The notes below the pieces were generated by a model. That model had not been told where the DNA came from. It saw only the letters and a program-made list of their open reading frames with translations, and searched no databases. A stretch of DNA of 64,000 nucleotides from positions 301,043-365,042 of the forward strand of contig NZ_JSAK01000002.1 of assembly GCF_000802965.1 (NCBI RefSeq), read 5' to 3'. Position 1 is the first letter of the stretch; each line of letters begins with the position of its first letter. The position numbers were made by a program, and so were the translations under genes. Origin of the DNA: Pseudomonas fluorescens. GTDB taxonomy: Bacteria; Pseudomonadota; Gammaproteobacteria; Pseudomonadales; Pseudomonadaceae. Of the stretch, positions 30,651-40,796 are shown piece by piece.

Positions 30651-31231
30651 ACCCGAATGTTCCGAGCATCGAGCAACTGAAGGAAATCGCCCTGCCCGCG
30701 CCAGTCAGTTACGCGCCGCAAACCTGGGGCTGGTGGGTCCTGCTAGTGGTGTTTGTCGCAACGGTTTTGCTGCTGAGCGCACGCCGCTATTTGCAATGGC
30801 GACGAGATCGTTATCGGCGTGAAGCGCTGGTGCGGTTGGCGCAGTTGCAAAAGCGCAGTGATGATTTGAATGCGTTGCGTGAACTGCCGGAGCTCCTCAA
30901 GCGCGTAGCCATCTCGATGCCCACCCGTCGGAATTCATCCCCTGTGGGAGCTGGCTTGCCAGCGATGGCATCCGCGAGGACAACGCACACTTCACAGACC
31001 CCATCGCTGGCAAGCCAGCTCCTACAGGGTCCCGCGGCGTTAGGGAATGAGGATTGGCAGGCCTTTTTGCAGCGGCACAGTCAACAGCCGCTACCAGCAG
31101 ATTTCAGCCAGCAACTTGCACAACTCGCCTACGCACCCGATGCAGTGCTGCGCGACATGCCCAACGAGCAGCGTCAGCAACTGTTCAACACCTGCAAGAC
31201 CTGGGTGGAGCGTCATCATGTGGCAGCTTGA
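30647..31231 (+). CDS. DUF4381 protein (copy 1), carrying an in-frame REPIN
   Basis: A 194-aa single-pass membrane protein. LPAPVSYAPQTWGWWVLLVVFVATVLLLSARRYLQWRRDRYRR is the N-terminal anchor region in outline (about 12-60), and LRELPELLKRVAI plus DWQAFLQRHS are the conserved cytoplasmic parts. Between them, about residues 99-127 are encoded by a complete family C REPIN (30941-31028) read in frame without a stop. The second copy in this window (58743) is 164 aa and lacks that insert. Start overlaps DUF58 as ATGA; the 3' end overlaps batA by 14 bases. Confidence 0.9.
   Translation: MNPNVPSIEQLKEIALPAPVSYAPQTWGWWVLLVVFVATVLLLSARRYLQWRRDRYRREALVRLAQLQKRSDDLNALRELPELLKRVAISMPTRRNSSPVGAGLPAMASARTTHTSQTPSLASQLLQGPAALGNEDWQAFLQRHSQQPLPADFSQQLAQLAYAPDAVLRDMPNEQRQQLFNTCKTWVERHHVAA
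30941..31028. repeat. REPIN, family C, inside a coding region
   Basis: CCTGTGGGAGCTGGCTTGCC and its inverted copy surround a 35-base middle. The whole element lies within the DUF4381 reading frame and contains no stop in that frame. Confidence 0.92.
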
Positions 31232-32210
31232 TTACCCCTGGCTGTTACTGCTGCTGCCCTTGCCGTGGTTCGGTTATCGCTACTTGCCCGATTACCGTGA
31301 AGCGCGCAGCGCGGTGCGTGTGCCGTTTTTCGGGGCCATGAGCCGCGCGGTCGGCCAGGCGCCGAGTCAGGCCGGTACCCGCACCAACCGCTGGCAATTG
31401 CTGCTCAACCTGTTGCTGTGGGCACTGTTGCTGCTGGCGGCGGCGCGGCCGGTGTACGTGGAGAAACCCATCGAACGCCAGCAACCGGTGCGCGACCTGA
31501 TGCTCGCCGTCGACATTTCCCAGTCCATGGAAACCACCGATTTCACCGATGCCAACGGCGAGAAGATCAATCGTCTGGCGGCGGTCAAGGAAGTCGTGCA
31601 CGGCTTTATCGACAAGCGTAAAGAAGATCGCCTCGGCCTGATCGTGTTCGGCAGCGGCGCGTATCCGCAAGCGCCGCTGACCCTCGATCACGCCAGTTTG
31701 TCGCTGTTGCTGGACGACACCGGTATCGGCATGGCCGGCCCCAATACCGCGATTGGCGATGCCATCGGCTTGAGCCTGAAGTTGCTCGACCAAGCCCACG
31801 AACAGGAAAAAGTCGTGATCCTGCTCACCGACGGCAACGACACCAGCAGCGCCATCACCCCGGACCACGCAGCAGAAATGGCCGCGGCCAAAGGCGTGGT
31901 GATCCACACCATCGGCATTGGTGACCCGGATGCTTCCGGCGAAGCCAAGGTCAACTTGCAGGGCTTGCAGCAGATCGCCACGGCGACGGGTGGCAAGTTC
32001 TTCCGTGCTGAAGACCGCAACGCGCTGGATCAGGTCTACAGCACCCTCGACCAACTCACCCCGCATCAAGTGAAAACCCTCAGCCATCAACCGAAACGCG
32101 ATCTGTTCTGGTGGCCGCTCGGGGCGGCGATCACCCTGCTCGCGCTCTATCACCTGATCGCCATGCTGCGGCCACGTCTGTCCATCGCACGTCAGCGGCA
32201 GGAGGCCTGA
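31218..32210 (+). CDS. BatA-like VWA membrane protein (copy 1)
   Basis: A 330-aa inner-membrane protein: two N-terminal helices (about 8-20 and 60-76), a periplasmic von Willebrand A domain and a C-terminal helix (WWPLGAAITLLALYHLIAML). The MIDAS metal site is intact as D99-I-S-Q-S103, with GPNTAIGDAIGLSL and LLTDGNDTSS completing the ligand set. GGTGGAG 7 bases upstream of ATG 31218 sets the start. Confidence 0.94.
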   Translation: MWQLDYPWLLLLLPLPWFGYRYLPDYREARSAVRVPFFGAMSRAVGQAPSQAGTRTNRWQLLLNLLLWALLLLAAARPVYVEKPIERQQPVRDLMLAVDISQSMETTDFTDANGEKINRLAAVKEVVHGFIDKRKEDRLGLIVFGSGAYPQAPLTLDHASLSLLLDDTGIGMAGPNTAIGDAIGLSLKLLDQAHEQEKVVILLTDGNDTSSAITPDHAAEMAAAKGVVIHTIGIGDPDASGEAKVNLQGLQQIATATGGKFFRAEDRNALDQVYSTLDQLTPHQVKTLSHQPKRDLFWWPLGAAITLLALYHLIAMLRPRLSIARQRQEA

Positions 32211-32211
32211 A

Positions 32212-33792
32212 ATGGACATCAACCTCAGCGATTTCCATTTCCTGCGGCCACTCTGGCTATTGCTGCTGCCCTTCGCCGCGCTGTTGCCGTTGCTGTGGCG
32301 CCGTAGCCGCGACTTACAACGGCGTTTGCGTGGCAACATCGCCGAGCACTTGTTGCCGCACTTGCTGATCACCCCGCAAGACCAGCAATGGTTGCGACCG
32401 GTGCACCTGGTTTGTGCGCTGCTGATGCTCGGCGCCATTGCCGCTGCGGGTCCGACCTGGGAACAGGATCGCCCGGACTTTCTGGAAAACCGTGCGCCGC
32501 TAATCATCGCCATTGACCTGTCGCCGTCGATGGACGCCAACGACGTGCAACCGACGCGTCTTGAAGCGGCGAAACACAAGCTGCATGACCTGATCCAGCG
32601 TCGCGCCGGTGCGCGCAATGCGCTGATCGCCTATGCCGGCAGCGCGCATCTGGTGTTGCCGCCGACTGATGACCCGGCCTTGCTCGACACCTTCATTCAG
32701 GCGCTGGGCACTGACCTTATCGGTAAACCGGGGAAAAACGTCGGGGCCGTCATCGATGAGGCCAAACGCCTGCTGGGGGCGGAAAAAACCCCAGGCACCT
32801 TGTTGCTGATCACTGACGGCGCCGACACTTCGGCACTGGCCGACCTGGACAAACAACTCGCCGATAGCGCGCTGCAAGTGCTGATTCTTGCAGTCGGCAG
32901 CGAGGACGGCGGGATCATCCACGACGCCAACGGCCAACCACGCACCGACAGCAATGGTCACCCGGCTCTGGGCAGTTTTGATCAGACCGCGCTCAAGCAA
33001 CTCGCCTCCGCCACGGATGCACCGCTGGGCAGCCTGACGCTCAATGACGACGATCTCGACTGGATCGACCTGCACGCCCAGCAGCACTTCCAGAGCGCCA
33101 GCGACGAACAGCGCGAATTGCACTGGAAGGATGCCGGTTACTGGTTGTGCTGGCCGCTCTTGTTGCTCGCGTTCTTCAGCGTGCGCAAGGGCTGGAGCGT
33201 GAACTGGATGGCCGGATTGTTGTTGGCAGTGGGCATTGGACTGCAGCCGACTCCGGCACAGGCCAACGCGCTGACCGATGCGTTTTTCACCCCGGATCAG
33301 CAGGGCCGCTGGGCCTTCGAGCACGAGCATTTCCCGCAGGCCGCCGCGCATTTCGTCGACCCGTACTGGAAAGGCATCGCCGCCTACAACGCCGCCGATT
33401 TCGACCTGGCCCTGGCCAGCTTCGCGCGCCTGCAAACACCGCAGGCGTATTTCTACCTGGGTAACATTTACGTGCGCCGCTTCAAGTTTGACGAGGCCAT
33501 CGCGGCCTACACCCAGGCGCTGAAATTACAACCGCAATTTCCTGAAGCCACGGCCAACCTGGCCTTGGCAATCGCCTTGCAGAAAGACACCGAAGACGCG
33601 GAGAAAAACACCCCTGAGGTCAAGCCCGACGAAATCAAAATGGACAAGGCGCCGGGCAAGGGCCAGAGCAAACCGATGCAAACCGAACAGGCGGCTTCGG
33701 ACGCACAGTGGTTGCAGAACCTGACGACATCGCCGGCGAAGTTCTTGAAACAGAAGTTCAGTTTGCAGGATCAGGCGGGAGTGAAGCCATGA
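32212..33792 (+). CDS. BatB/BatC-like VWA-TPR membrane protein (copy 1)
   Basis: A 526-aa protein joining a BatB-type VWA domain to a BatC-type TPR region. Helices at about 12-28 and 62-80 precede the VWA domain, whose MIDAS is intact (D102-L-S-P-S106). Two further hydrophobic segments around 308-350 lead to a TPR block with [21 protein letters not shown], then a charged Lys/Glu tail. The stop overlaps batD as ATGA. Confidence 0.94.
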   Translation: MDINLSDFHFLRPLWLLLLPFAALLPLLWRRSRDLQRRLRGNIAEHLLPHLLITPQDQQWLRPVHLVCALLMLGAIAAAGPTWEQDRPDFLENRAPLIIAIDLSPSMDANDVQPTRLEAAKHKLHDLIQRRAGARNALIAYAGSAHLVLPPTDDPALLDTFIQALGTDLIGKPGKNVGAVIDEAKRLLGAEKTPGTLLLITDGADTSALADLDKQLADSALQVLILAVGSEDGGIIHDANGQPRTDSNGHPALGSFDQTALKQLASATDAPLGSLTLNDDDLDWIDLHAQQHFQSASDEQRELHWKDAGYWLCWPLLLLAFFSVRKGWSVNWMAGLLLAVGIGLQPTPAQANALTDAFFTPDQQGRWAFEHEHFPQAAAHFVDPYWKGIAAYNAADFDLALASFARLQTPQAYFYLGNIYVRRFKFDEAIAAYTQALKLQPQFPEATANLALAIALQKDTEDAEKNTPEVKPDEIKMDKAPGKGQSKPMQTEQAASDAQWLQNLTTSPAKFLKQKFSLQDQAGVKP

Positions 33793-35216
33793 TCAGTCAG
33801 AAAGACCGTGTCGCCTCGATCGCTGGCAAGCCAGCTCCCACAGTTGACCGGTGTGCAATGCAAATCACTTGTGGGAGCTGGCTTGCCAGCGATGGCGTCA
33901 GACCAATCACCACAATATTCAGTGCCTTGCTCCTGTGTTTCATCAATACCGGCGCCCTCGCCGCCGAACCCGAACTACGCGTCCAGGCCAGCCTGCAACC
34001 CGCCGACACCGCCATGGTCGGCAGCCTCGTCGAATTGCGCCTGGATGTGCTCACCGACACCTGGTTCACCAGCGCTCCCACCCTGCCCGACCTCAAACTT
34101 CCCGGCGCATTGGTGATGCCATCGGATGGCCACGCCGAGCACCTGAACCAGACGCTCGATGGCAAATCCTTCAATGGCATGCGCTACAGCTACTTGATCA
34201 CCCCAAACGTGGCACAGGGTTTCGACATTCCTCCGCTGACGGTTCAGGTCACACCGGGCCAGGCCAGCGCTGGGCTCAGTGCACAAAGCCAACCGCTGCA
34301 CTTCACGGCGACGCAACCACCGGGGTTCCAGGCCGGAGAACCGGTGCTGGTCGCTCAAGGGCTGCGGTTCAGTCAGAAAGTCCTTAATTCGTCCACGCCG
34401 CTGAAAGTCGGCGACAGCCTCACCCGGCAACTGACGCTACAAGCCGACGGTGCCCTCGCGATGTCACTGCCGACCCCGTCACTGGGCGATGTCGGTGGCC
34501 TCAGTCGATACCCGAAAGCCGCGCAAATCACCACGCTCGACGACGGGCGCGGCAACTTCACAGGCGGCCAGCGTATCGACAGCGTGACCTATCGCATCGA
34601 CAGCGAAGGCCATCACACCCTGCCGGCCATCGAACTGAAATGGTGGGACGCCAGCAGCCAGCAGACCCGCACTGCCCAAGTCCCGGCGGTGAACTTCGAC
34701 GCCGCCACCAACCGTGCTTACAAACCGGTGTTCTCGATCACCGAAGACTTGAAAAGCCTCGGCCAGACCCATCGCCTGCACCTCTCCGGTTTTGCCTTTG
34801 GTTGGTTGGCGCTGCTGTCGGGCGTTGCGTTGCTCGGCTGGTTTGCCCGTCCGTATGTCCATAGGGCATACCTCGCCTGGAAGGCCCGGCGCGAGGCTCG
34901 GCACAGCGCCTGGCTGGCGTCTGCCGATTACGCCTGGCAGCAAATCCCGTCGCAGCTTGACGGCAAACCGCCGCAATTGAGCACCCTGTACCTGTGGACG
35001 CGGCGCAGCCGCAAGGGCTTGAAGCTCACCGGTATCGGCCCGCGCCTGCAAGCATTTCTGCGGGCGTGCTATGGCCGTGAGCCGTCGAAAGATCAGGCGC
35101 TGCACCAACTCAAGGAATCCTTGACTACGCTGCACAGTCAGGCCGAACACAACAAAGAATCAGTCGCTCCCGCACTGCGACCACTCAACCCCGTTCACGA
35201 GAAGGAATTCCCATGA
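33789..35216 (+). CDS. BatD-like protein (copy 1), N-terminus altered by a REPIN
   Basis: A 475-aa membrane-anchored periplasmic BatD (oxygen-tolerance family) protein. From the operon's coupled ATG (33789, GGGAG upstream) the first ~36 residues include REPIN-encoded sequence; the hydrophobic signal core [19 protein letters not shown] comes only after them, cleaved near residue 59. The domain body follows, with a C-terminal helix ([18 protein letters not shown]) and a cytoplasmic tail. An in-frame ATG at 33858 inside the REPIN would give a shorter n-region but has no ribosome site. Whether export tolerates the extension is unknown. Confidence 0.9.
   Translation: MISQKDRVASIAGKPAPTVDRCAMQITCGSWLASDGVRPITTIFSALLLCFINTGALAAEPELRVQASLQPADTAMVGSLVELRLDVLTDTWFTSAPTLPDLKLPGALVMPSDGHAEHLNQTLDGKSFNGMRYSYLITPNVAQGFDIPPLTVQVTPGQASAGLSAQSQPLHFTATQPPGFQAGEPVLVAQGLRFSQKVLNSSTPLKVGDSLTRQLTLQADGALAMSLPTPSLGDVGGLSRYPKAAQITTLDDGRGNFTGGQRIDSVTYRIDSEGHHTLPAIELKWWDASSQQTRTAQVPAVNFDAATNRAYKPVFSITEDLKSLGQTHRLHLSGFAFGWLALLSGVALLGWFARPYVHRAYLAWKARREARHSAWLASADYAWQQIPSQLDGKPPQLSTLYLWTRRSRKGLKLTGIGPRLQAFLRACYGREPSKDQALHQLKESLTTLHSQAEHNKESVAPALRPLNPVHEKEFP
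33817..33895. repeat. REPIN, family C, inside the 5' end of batD
   Basis: Inverted pair of the TCGCTGGCAAGCCAGCTCCC core, about 79 bases, lying 28 bases after the batD start codon and read in frame. Confidence 0.92.
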
Positions 35217-36238
35217 CGAACCCGATAGCGCACCGCCAATTCAACGGATTGAAACTGCTGTTAGCTCTGGCCCTGAGCCTGCCGTTGTTGGCTCAGGCTG
35301 CCGAACCGCTGCCGTCCTGGAACGACGGCCCATCGAAAAAGAACATCATCGAATTCGTGCAAGCGGTGACCGATCAAAGCAGCAAGGACTTCGTCAAACC
35401 CGAGGACCGCATTGCCGTTTTCGACAACGACGGCACCTTGTGGAGCGAGCAGCCGATGTACTTCGAGTTGCTTTTTGCCCTCGAAGAAGTCAAACGCACC
35501 GCGCCACAACACCCGGAGTGGAAAACCACCCAGCCGTTCCAGGCGGTGCTGGAAAATGACCACAAGGCACTCGCCGCCAGCGGCCTCGACGGCCTGATGA
35601 AAATCTTCGGGGCGACCCATACCGGCATGACCACCGAGGCCTTCGACGACTACGCCAAGACCTGGCTGACCCAGGCCCGCCACCCGAAAACCGGCAAGCC
35701 GTACACCGAAATGATCTTCCAGCCGATGCTGGAAATGCTCGACTACCTGCGCAGCCAGAACTTCAAGACCTACATCGTTTCCGGTGGCGACACCGCGTTC
35801 ATGCGCGCATTCGCCGAAAAGGTCTACGGCATTCCGCCCGAGCAAGTGATCGGCACCACATTTGTCACCACTTTTGACTACAAGGATGGCAAGGCGTCGA
35901 TCCTGCGCACGCCGAAACTGGCGCACAACGACGATGGCCCAGGCAAACCGGTCAGCATCGACGCAGTGATCGGCCGTCGACCGATTCTCGCCTTCGGCAA
36001 CTCCGACGGTGACCTGCAAATGCTGCAGTGGACCGCGGCCGGGCCGGGCAAACGATTCATGGGGCTGGTGCACCACACCGACGCCAAACGCGAATGGGCT
36101 TATGACCGCCAGTCGCAGATTGGCCGTCTGGACAAGGCGCTGGATGAAGCAAACAAACGTGGCTGGACCGTAGTAGACATGGCCGCCGAATGGCGCCGGA
36201 TCTATCCATTTGACGCCGCCACAACCGGGCAACAGTAA
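35213..36238 (+). CDS. Exported HAD-family phosphatase
   Basis: A 341-aa HAD-superfamily hydrolase with a Sec signal ([18 protein letters not shown]). HAD motif I is FDNDGTLW (both aspartates present), motif [12 protein letters not shown], and motif [12 protein letters not shown], so it should be an active Mg-dependent phosphohydrolase in the periplasm. The pattern resembles phosphoserine-phosphatase-like secreted HADs. The start overlaps the end of batD by 4 bases, placing it in the same operon. The substrate is unknown. Confidence 0.92.
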   Translation: MTNPIAHRQFNGLKLLLALALSLPLLAQAAEPLPSWNDGPSKKNIIEFVQAVTDQSSKDFVKPEDRIAVFDNDGTLWSEQPMYFELLFALEEVKRTAPQHPEWKTTQPFQAVLENDHKALAASGLDGLMKIFGATHTGMTTEAFDDYAKTWLTQARHPKTGKPYTEMIFQPMLEMLDYLRSQNFKTYIVSGGDTAFMRAFAEKVYGIPPEQVIGTTFVTTFDYKDGKASILRTPKLAHNDDGPGKPVSIDAVIGRRPILAFGNSDGDLQMLQWTAAGPGKRFMGLVHHTDAKREWAYDRQSQIGRLDKALDEANKRGWTVVDMAAEWRRIYPFDAATTGQQ

Positions 36239-36313
36239 AAGCAAAAGACGTCATGCAGGACCGCAATAAAAGTTTGTCGCACAGAGCGACGTAAGTGAAA
36301 AGGAGCCAGTCAG

Positions 36314-37903
36314 ATGACTCGCATCAGTAAATGGTTACCGAAATTGGCCCTGGTGGCGACCTCGGTAATGGCGATTTCGGCAACTGCCGTAGCCGCTGAA
36401 AAACCCAACATTCTCGTCATTTTTGGCGATGACATCGGCCAGACCAACATCAGTGCCTATTCCATGGGCGTGGTGGGCTACAAGACTCCGAACATCGACC
36501 GGATTGCCAAGGAAGGCATGATGTTCACCGACTATTACGCGGAGAACAGCTGCACCGCCGGACGTTCGTCCTTCATTACAGGCCAGACGCCGCTGCGTAC
36601 CGGTTTGTCGAAAGTGGGCATCCCGGGTGCACCGGTAGGACTGCAAAAACGTGACATCACCATCGCCCAGGCACTCAAGTCGCAGGGTTATGCAACCGGC
36701 CAATTCGGCAAAAACCACTTGGGCGACAAGGATGAATACCTGCCGACCAACCACGGTTTCGACGAGTTTTTCGGCAACCTGTATCACCTCAACGCCGAAG
36801 AAGAACCTGAACGCCCTTACTGGCCTAAGGATGATGCCGAGTTCGTCAAGGCCAATACTCCGCGTGGCGTGATCCACAGTTTCGCCGACGGCAAGATCGA
36901 AGACACCGGCGCGCTGACCACCAAGCGCATGGAAACCATCGACGACGAAACCACGGCTGCCGCCCAGGCGTTCATCGAGAAACAGGCCAAGGCGGACAAG
37001 CCGTTCTTCGTCTGGATGAACACCACGCGCATGCACGTATTCACCCACGTACGCGAATCGATGAAAGGCCAGAGCGGCATGCCCGGCAACGAGTATGCGG
37101 ACGGCATGCTCGAGCATGACGGTGACGTCGGCAAACTGCTGAAAACCCTCGATGACCTGAAAATCACCGACAACACCATCGTCGTCTACACCACCGACAA
37201 CGGCCCGAACCAGTTCTCCTGGCCGGACGCGGCGACCACACCGTTCCGTAACGAGAAGAACTCCAACTGGGAAGGCGCTTATCGCGTACCGGCCATTATT
37301 CGTTGGCCGGGCAAGATCAAGGCCGGTGAAGTGTCCAACGAGATGTTCTCGGGCATGGACTGGTTCCCGACGCTGCTCGCAGCGGCTGGCGACGCCGATG
37401 TGAAGGACAAGCTGCTCAAAGGCTGGGCACCGACCTCCGGTGGCACTAATTTCAAAGTGCATCTCGACGGCTTTAACCAGCTGCCTTACCTGACCGGCCA
37501 GCAACCAAAAGGCGAGCGCAAGGAGTTCTACTATTTCAATGACGACGGCGTACTGGTATCGATGCGCTTCGATAACTGGAAAGTAGTGTTTTGCGAACAA
37601 CGCGAACCAGGTGGCTTTAAAGTCTGGAGTGAACCGTTTGTATGCCTGCGGGTGCCAAAAATCCTCAACCTGCGGATGGACCCGTATGAACGCGCCGACG
37701 TAGTTTCCGATCAGTATTACGATTGGCAAACCAAGAACGTTTATCTGGCAGCTCAAGCGGTACAAAAGTCTGCCGGGTTCCTGCAAACGTTCATCGAATA
37801 TCCGCCGAGCCAAAAACCGGCCAGCTTCAGCATCGACCAGATCCGCGCTGCGGTAGATGCCAAAATCGCTGAAAAAATGAAAGCTGCACCGGCTGCACAG
37901 TAA
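36314..37903 (+). CDS. Exported arylsulfatase (formylglycine type)
   Basis: A 529-aa sulfatase with a Sec signal (about 1-28). GDDIGQ gives two of the calcium-binding aspartates; the maturation site is SCTAGRSSFITG with Cys80 in a C-x-A-x-R motif, the less common alternative to C-x-P-x-R. GKNHLG and TTDNGPNQFSWPD supply further active-site residues. It hydrolyses sulfate esters after Cys-to-formylglycine conversion; no formylglycine-generating enzyme or anaerobic maturase gene is in the window. Seventy-five bases and AAGGAG precede it. Confidence 0.93.
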   Translation: MTRISKWLPKLALVATSVMAISATAVAAEKPNILVIFGDDIGQTNISAYSMGVVGYKTPNIDRIAKEGMMFTDYYAENSCTAGRSSFITGQTPLRTGLSKVGIPGAPVGLQKRDITIAQALKSQGYATGQFGKNHLGDKDEYLPTNHGFDEFFGNLYHLNAEEEPERPYWPKDDAEFVKANTPRGVIHSFADGKIEDTGALTTKRMETIDDETTAAAQAFIEKQAKADKPFFVWMNTTRMHVFTHVRESMKGQSGMPGNEYADGMLEHDGDVGKLLKTLDDLKITDNTIVVYTTDNGPNQFSWPDAATTPFRNEKNSNWEGAYRVPAIIRWPGKIKAGEVSNEMFSGMDWFPTLLAAAGDADVKDKLLKGWAPTSGGTNFKVHLDGFNQLPYLTGQQPKGERKEFYYFNDDGVLVSMRFDNWKVVFCEQREPGGFKVWSEPFVCLRVPKILNLRMDPYERADVVSDQYYDWQTKNVYLAAQAVQKSAGFLQTFIEYPPSQKPASFSIDQIRAAVDAKIAEKMKAAPAAQ

Positions 37904-37916
37904 GACCGCTCGACCA

Positions 37917-37949
37917 CCGCTCGCCTTCAACGGCGAGCGGACTTATTTA
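37917..37949 (+). terminator. Probable terminator after the arylsulfatase gene
   Basis: A perfect 9-base stem, CCGCTCGCC with GGCGAGCGG, closes a 6-base loop 13 bases after the stop and is followed by ACTTATTT. The T-tract is poor, so termination may be partial. Confidence 0.6.
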
Positions 37950-37967
37950 AAGAATGTGAACACGATC

Positions 37968-38043
37968 CCTGTAGGAGCTGCCGCAGGCTGCGATCTTTTA
38001 AAAGCAAGATCAAAAGATCGCAGCCTGCGGCAGCTCCTACAGG
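37968..38043. repeat. REPIN, family B
   Basis: Compact, nearly perfect inverted pair of CCTGTAGGAGCTGCCGCAGG cores between the arylsulfatase and the spermidine-synthase-like gene. Confidence 0.92.
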
Positions 38044-38082
38044 GGATGTGTTCGATTCAAAATTTGTATAAGGCAATCCGCA

Positions 38083-40596
38083 ATGTCCTCACGTGTCGCC
38101 AGCAAGTCGTCGGCCATACCTGCCCCGCAAGTCGCCTCCCCGGCGATATTGATCCCCGCCCTTTTGTTGTTCGTCTCCGGTGCCGCGGCGCTGGTGTACC
38201 AGGTGTTGTGGATCAAGCAGCTGTCGCTGGTGGTGGGTGTCGAGGTGTACGCCATCACCACCGGGATCAGCGCGTTTTTTGCCGGTTTGGCCTTGGGTGG
38301 CTTGCTGTTCGGGCGTTGGGCGGATCGCTTGCAGCAACCGGTTCTGCTGTATGCGGGGCTGGAAGTGTTGGTGGCCGTGCTGGGCGTCGGTGCGACGTTC
38401 GCCATGAGCCTCGCGGCCAGTCCGTTTGCCTGGCTGGAGCAGCACATCGGACTGCTGGCCTGGGTGTTGCCGTTTGCGTTGGTGGGCATTCCGGCGCTGT
38501 TGATGGGCGGCACCCTGCCGGTGTTGGTGCGGTCGCTTGCCACTGAGCCGCAGCAACTGGGCAAGGCTGGCGGACACCTGTACGCCGCCAACACCGCTGG
38601 CGCCATCGCCGGCACCCTGCTCGCCGCATTCGTGCTGATTGCCACCCTCGGCGTGCGCGGCAGTGCCCTGGCCGCGGCGATGCTGAATCTGCTGGCCGCT
38701 GCGGGAGCCTTGTGGTTCCAGCGCCATCGGTCGCTGCCCGTGGAAGCACCGGTCAAACACCACGCCGACAAAGCGCCGGATCGCCTGGCCCTATGGCTGT
38801 ATTCGATTGCCGGTGGAGTCGCCCTCGGATACGAAGTGGTCTGGTCGCAGTCCATCGTGCAGTTCATGAGCACCCGTACTTACGCCTTTGCCGTGGTATT
38901 GGCGACCTACCTCACCGGGCTGTTTCTCGGCAGCGCCCTGCTCGCCCGCCGGGTAGATCGCCTGCGCGATCCCTGGGGCGTGTTTGGCCTGCTGATCGCC
39001 GGTGCCGGTTTGATCGCGCTGCTGGAAATCGCCTTGCTCGGACGATGGCTGGTGCTCGCCCAAAGCGTGGTCGAAGCCTGGGTGTTGTCATTGGGTGCCA
39101 GCGAATTGCTGGGCATGAGTGCACGCTTTGCGGTGGCGGCCTTGAGTATCGTGTTCGTGCCGACCGTGTTGCTCGGCGCGGCGTTTCCTGTGGCGCTGCG
39201 CTTGAGCGTCGGTCGCGACCATGTCGGGCGCAATGTCGGTGAGGTGGTGGCGTTCAATACCCTCGGCGGGATCGTCGGGGTGATGCTCTGCGGCTTTGTG
39301 CTGATTCCGTTGCTGGGCCTGGTTCGAACCCTTGGACTGCTGGCGATTATCGCCGCCGCGATTGGCTATTTCGCCGTTCGCAAGGGTCATGGGGTAAAGA
39401 AAGGTCGACGTCAGGGCGTGATCCCGGTCGGCCTGATCTCGGTAGTACTGGCGCTGCTGACCCCCGTGGACAAATTGGCCAGCCTACTGCCGGGCGCGCG
39501 TAACGGCACCTTGGCGTTTTACGAGGAAGGACGCGGCGGCACCGTCGCCGTGGTCACTCAGGGCAAGGGCCAGAAGGCTTTTCAGCGTTTGTATATCCAA
39601 GGCGTTTCCAACACCGGCGACGCCATGCCATCCCTGCGCTACATGCGCATTCAGGCGCTGTTGCCGCTGCTGATTCACAACGGTGAGCCGCGTTCGGCGC
39701 TGGTGATCGGTTTCGGCACCGGCATTACTGCCGGTGCGCTGACACAATTCCCCGGCCTCGAACATCGGGTTGTCGCCGAACTTTTGCCCTCAGTGGTCAA
39801 AGCCGCGCCGCTGTTCAAGGGCAACTTCAACGCGGCAGCCAATCCCGCCGTCGACGTGCGCCTGCGCGACGGTCGCCAGGAACTGCTGCGCAACCCGCAG
39901 CGCTACGACCTGATCACCCTCGAACCGCCACCGCCCTCCGCTGCCGGCGTGGTGAACCTGTATTCCCGCGACTTCTACCAACTGGCCGCCAGTCGTCTGC
40001 AGAAACAGGGCCTGGTCGCCCAGTGGTTGCCGCTGCCGACGCAGAACATCGACGACTCGCGCTCGCTGGTGCGCAGCTTCCTCGATGTCTTCCCCTACGC
40101 AACGCTGTGGACCAGCGAGTTCCACGAGATGCTACTGGTGGGCTCGCTGGAGCCAATTGAGCTGGATGCCGCGAAAATCAGCCAACGCTTCCAGCAGGAC
40201 AGCGTACGCAGTACCTTGCAGGATGTTGGTATCGGCTCGGCCGCTGCGCTGCTGGCGACCTGGGTGACCGATCGCGAGGGACTGGAGCGCTTCGCTACTG
40301 ACGCGCCACCGGTGACGGACGATCAGCCACGAATCGAATACGCGCCGTGGGTACGTTCCAAGGAAATCAGCCGCGTTTTGCCGGCGCTGCTGGACCTGCA
40401 TCAACCACCGGTACTGGTGAATGCAGATCTAGGGTTTACCGAGCGGATGAGCATCCATCAACAACGCCTGATGCAGTTCTACCGGGCGAGCTTGCATGCC
40501 TATGACGGCGATCGCGATGCCTGGAGCCGGGATATTCGCGAGGTGATGCGCGGGGATGGCGGGAATCCGTATTACCGCTGGTTTGTCGGGGAATGA
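38083..40596 (+). CDS. Fused multi-pass membrane / spermidine-synthase-like protein
   Basis: An 837-aa inner-membrane protein. The first ~460 residues hold a dozen or so transmembrane segments, starting LLLFVSGAAALVYQVLWIKQ, a signature of fused MFS/spermidine synthase proteins. The rest is a cytosolic Rossmann-like spermidine-synthase fold: SALVIGFGTGITAGAL would bind an adenosyl donor. At the catalytic position I see ITLEPPPPSAAGVVNLYSRD rather than the DxxDP motif of true SpeE enzymes, so polyamine synthesis is unlikely and the reaction is unknown. It sits between the sulfatase and the octaheme cytochrome. Confidence 0.87.
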   Translation: MSSRVASKSSAIPAPQVASPAILIPALLLFVSGAAALVYQVLWIKQLSLVVGVEVYAITTGISAFFAGLALGGLLFGRWADRLQQPVLLYAGLEVLVAVLGVGATFAMSLAASPFAWLEQHIGLLAWVLPFALVGIPALLMGGTLPVLVRSLATEPQQLGKAGGHLYAANTAGAIAGTLLAAFVLIATLGVRGSALAAAMLNLLAAAGALWFQRHRSLPVEAPVKHHADKAPDRLALWLYSIAGGVALGYEVVWSQSIVQFMSTRTYAFAVVLATYLTGLFLGSALLARRVDRLRDPWGVFGLLIAGAGLIALLEIALLGRWLVLAQSVVEAWVLSLGASELLGMSARFAVAALSIVFVPTVLLGAAFPVALRLSVGRDHVGRNVGEVVAFNTLGGIVGVMLCGFVLIPLLGLVRTLGLLAIIAAAIGYFAVRKGHGVKKGRRQGVIPVGLISVVLALLTPVDKLASLLPGARNGTLAFYEEGRGGTVAVVTQGKGQKAFQRLYIQGVSNTGDAMPSLRYMRIQALLPLLIHNGEPRSALVIGFGTGITAGALTQFPGLEHRVVAELLPSVVKAAPLFKGNFNAAANPAVDVRLRDGRQELLRNPQRYDLITLEPPPPSAAGVVNLYSRDFYQLAASRLQKQGLVAQWLPLPTQNIDDSRSLVRSFLDVFPYATLWTSEFHEMLLVGSLEPIELDAAKISQRFQQDSVRSTLQDVGIGSAAALLATWVTDREGLERFATDAPPVTDDQPRIEYAPWVRSKEISRVLPALLDLHQPPVLVNADLGFTERMSIHQQRLMQFYRASLHAYDGDRDAWSRDIREVMRGDGGNPYYRWFVGE

Positions 40597-40602
40597 TGGA
40601 TC

Positions 40603-40680
40603 GCTATCGCTGGCAAGCCAGCTCCCACAGTTTTTGTGCGCACCCGAGAACCCTGTGGGAGCTGGCTTGCCAGCGATGGG
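40603..40680. repeat. REPIN, family C
   Basis: Inverted pair of the TCGCTGGCAAGCCAGCTCCC core starting a few bases after the spermidine-synthase-like stop, ahead of the cytochrome gene. Confidence 0.9.
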
Positions 40681-40796
40681 GCCATCAGCCACGACACATC
40701 ACAACCAGCATTTGACACACGCCGGCCTTCCGGCAAAGCTGCATCGAGCATGAACGCGCGCCTGACGGCAAACGCACCTGGACCACGGAAGTCGCA

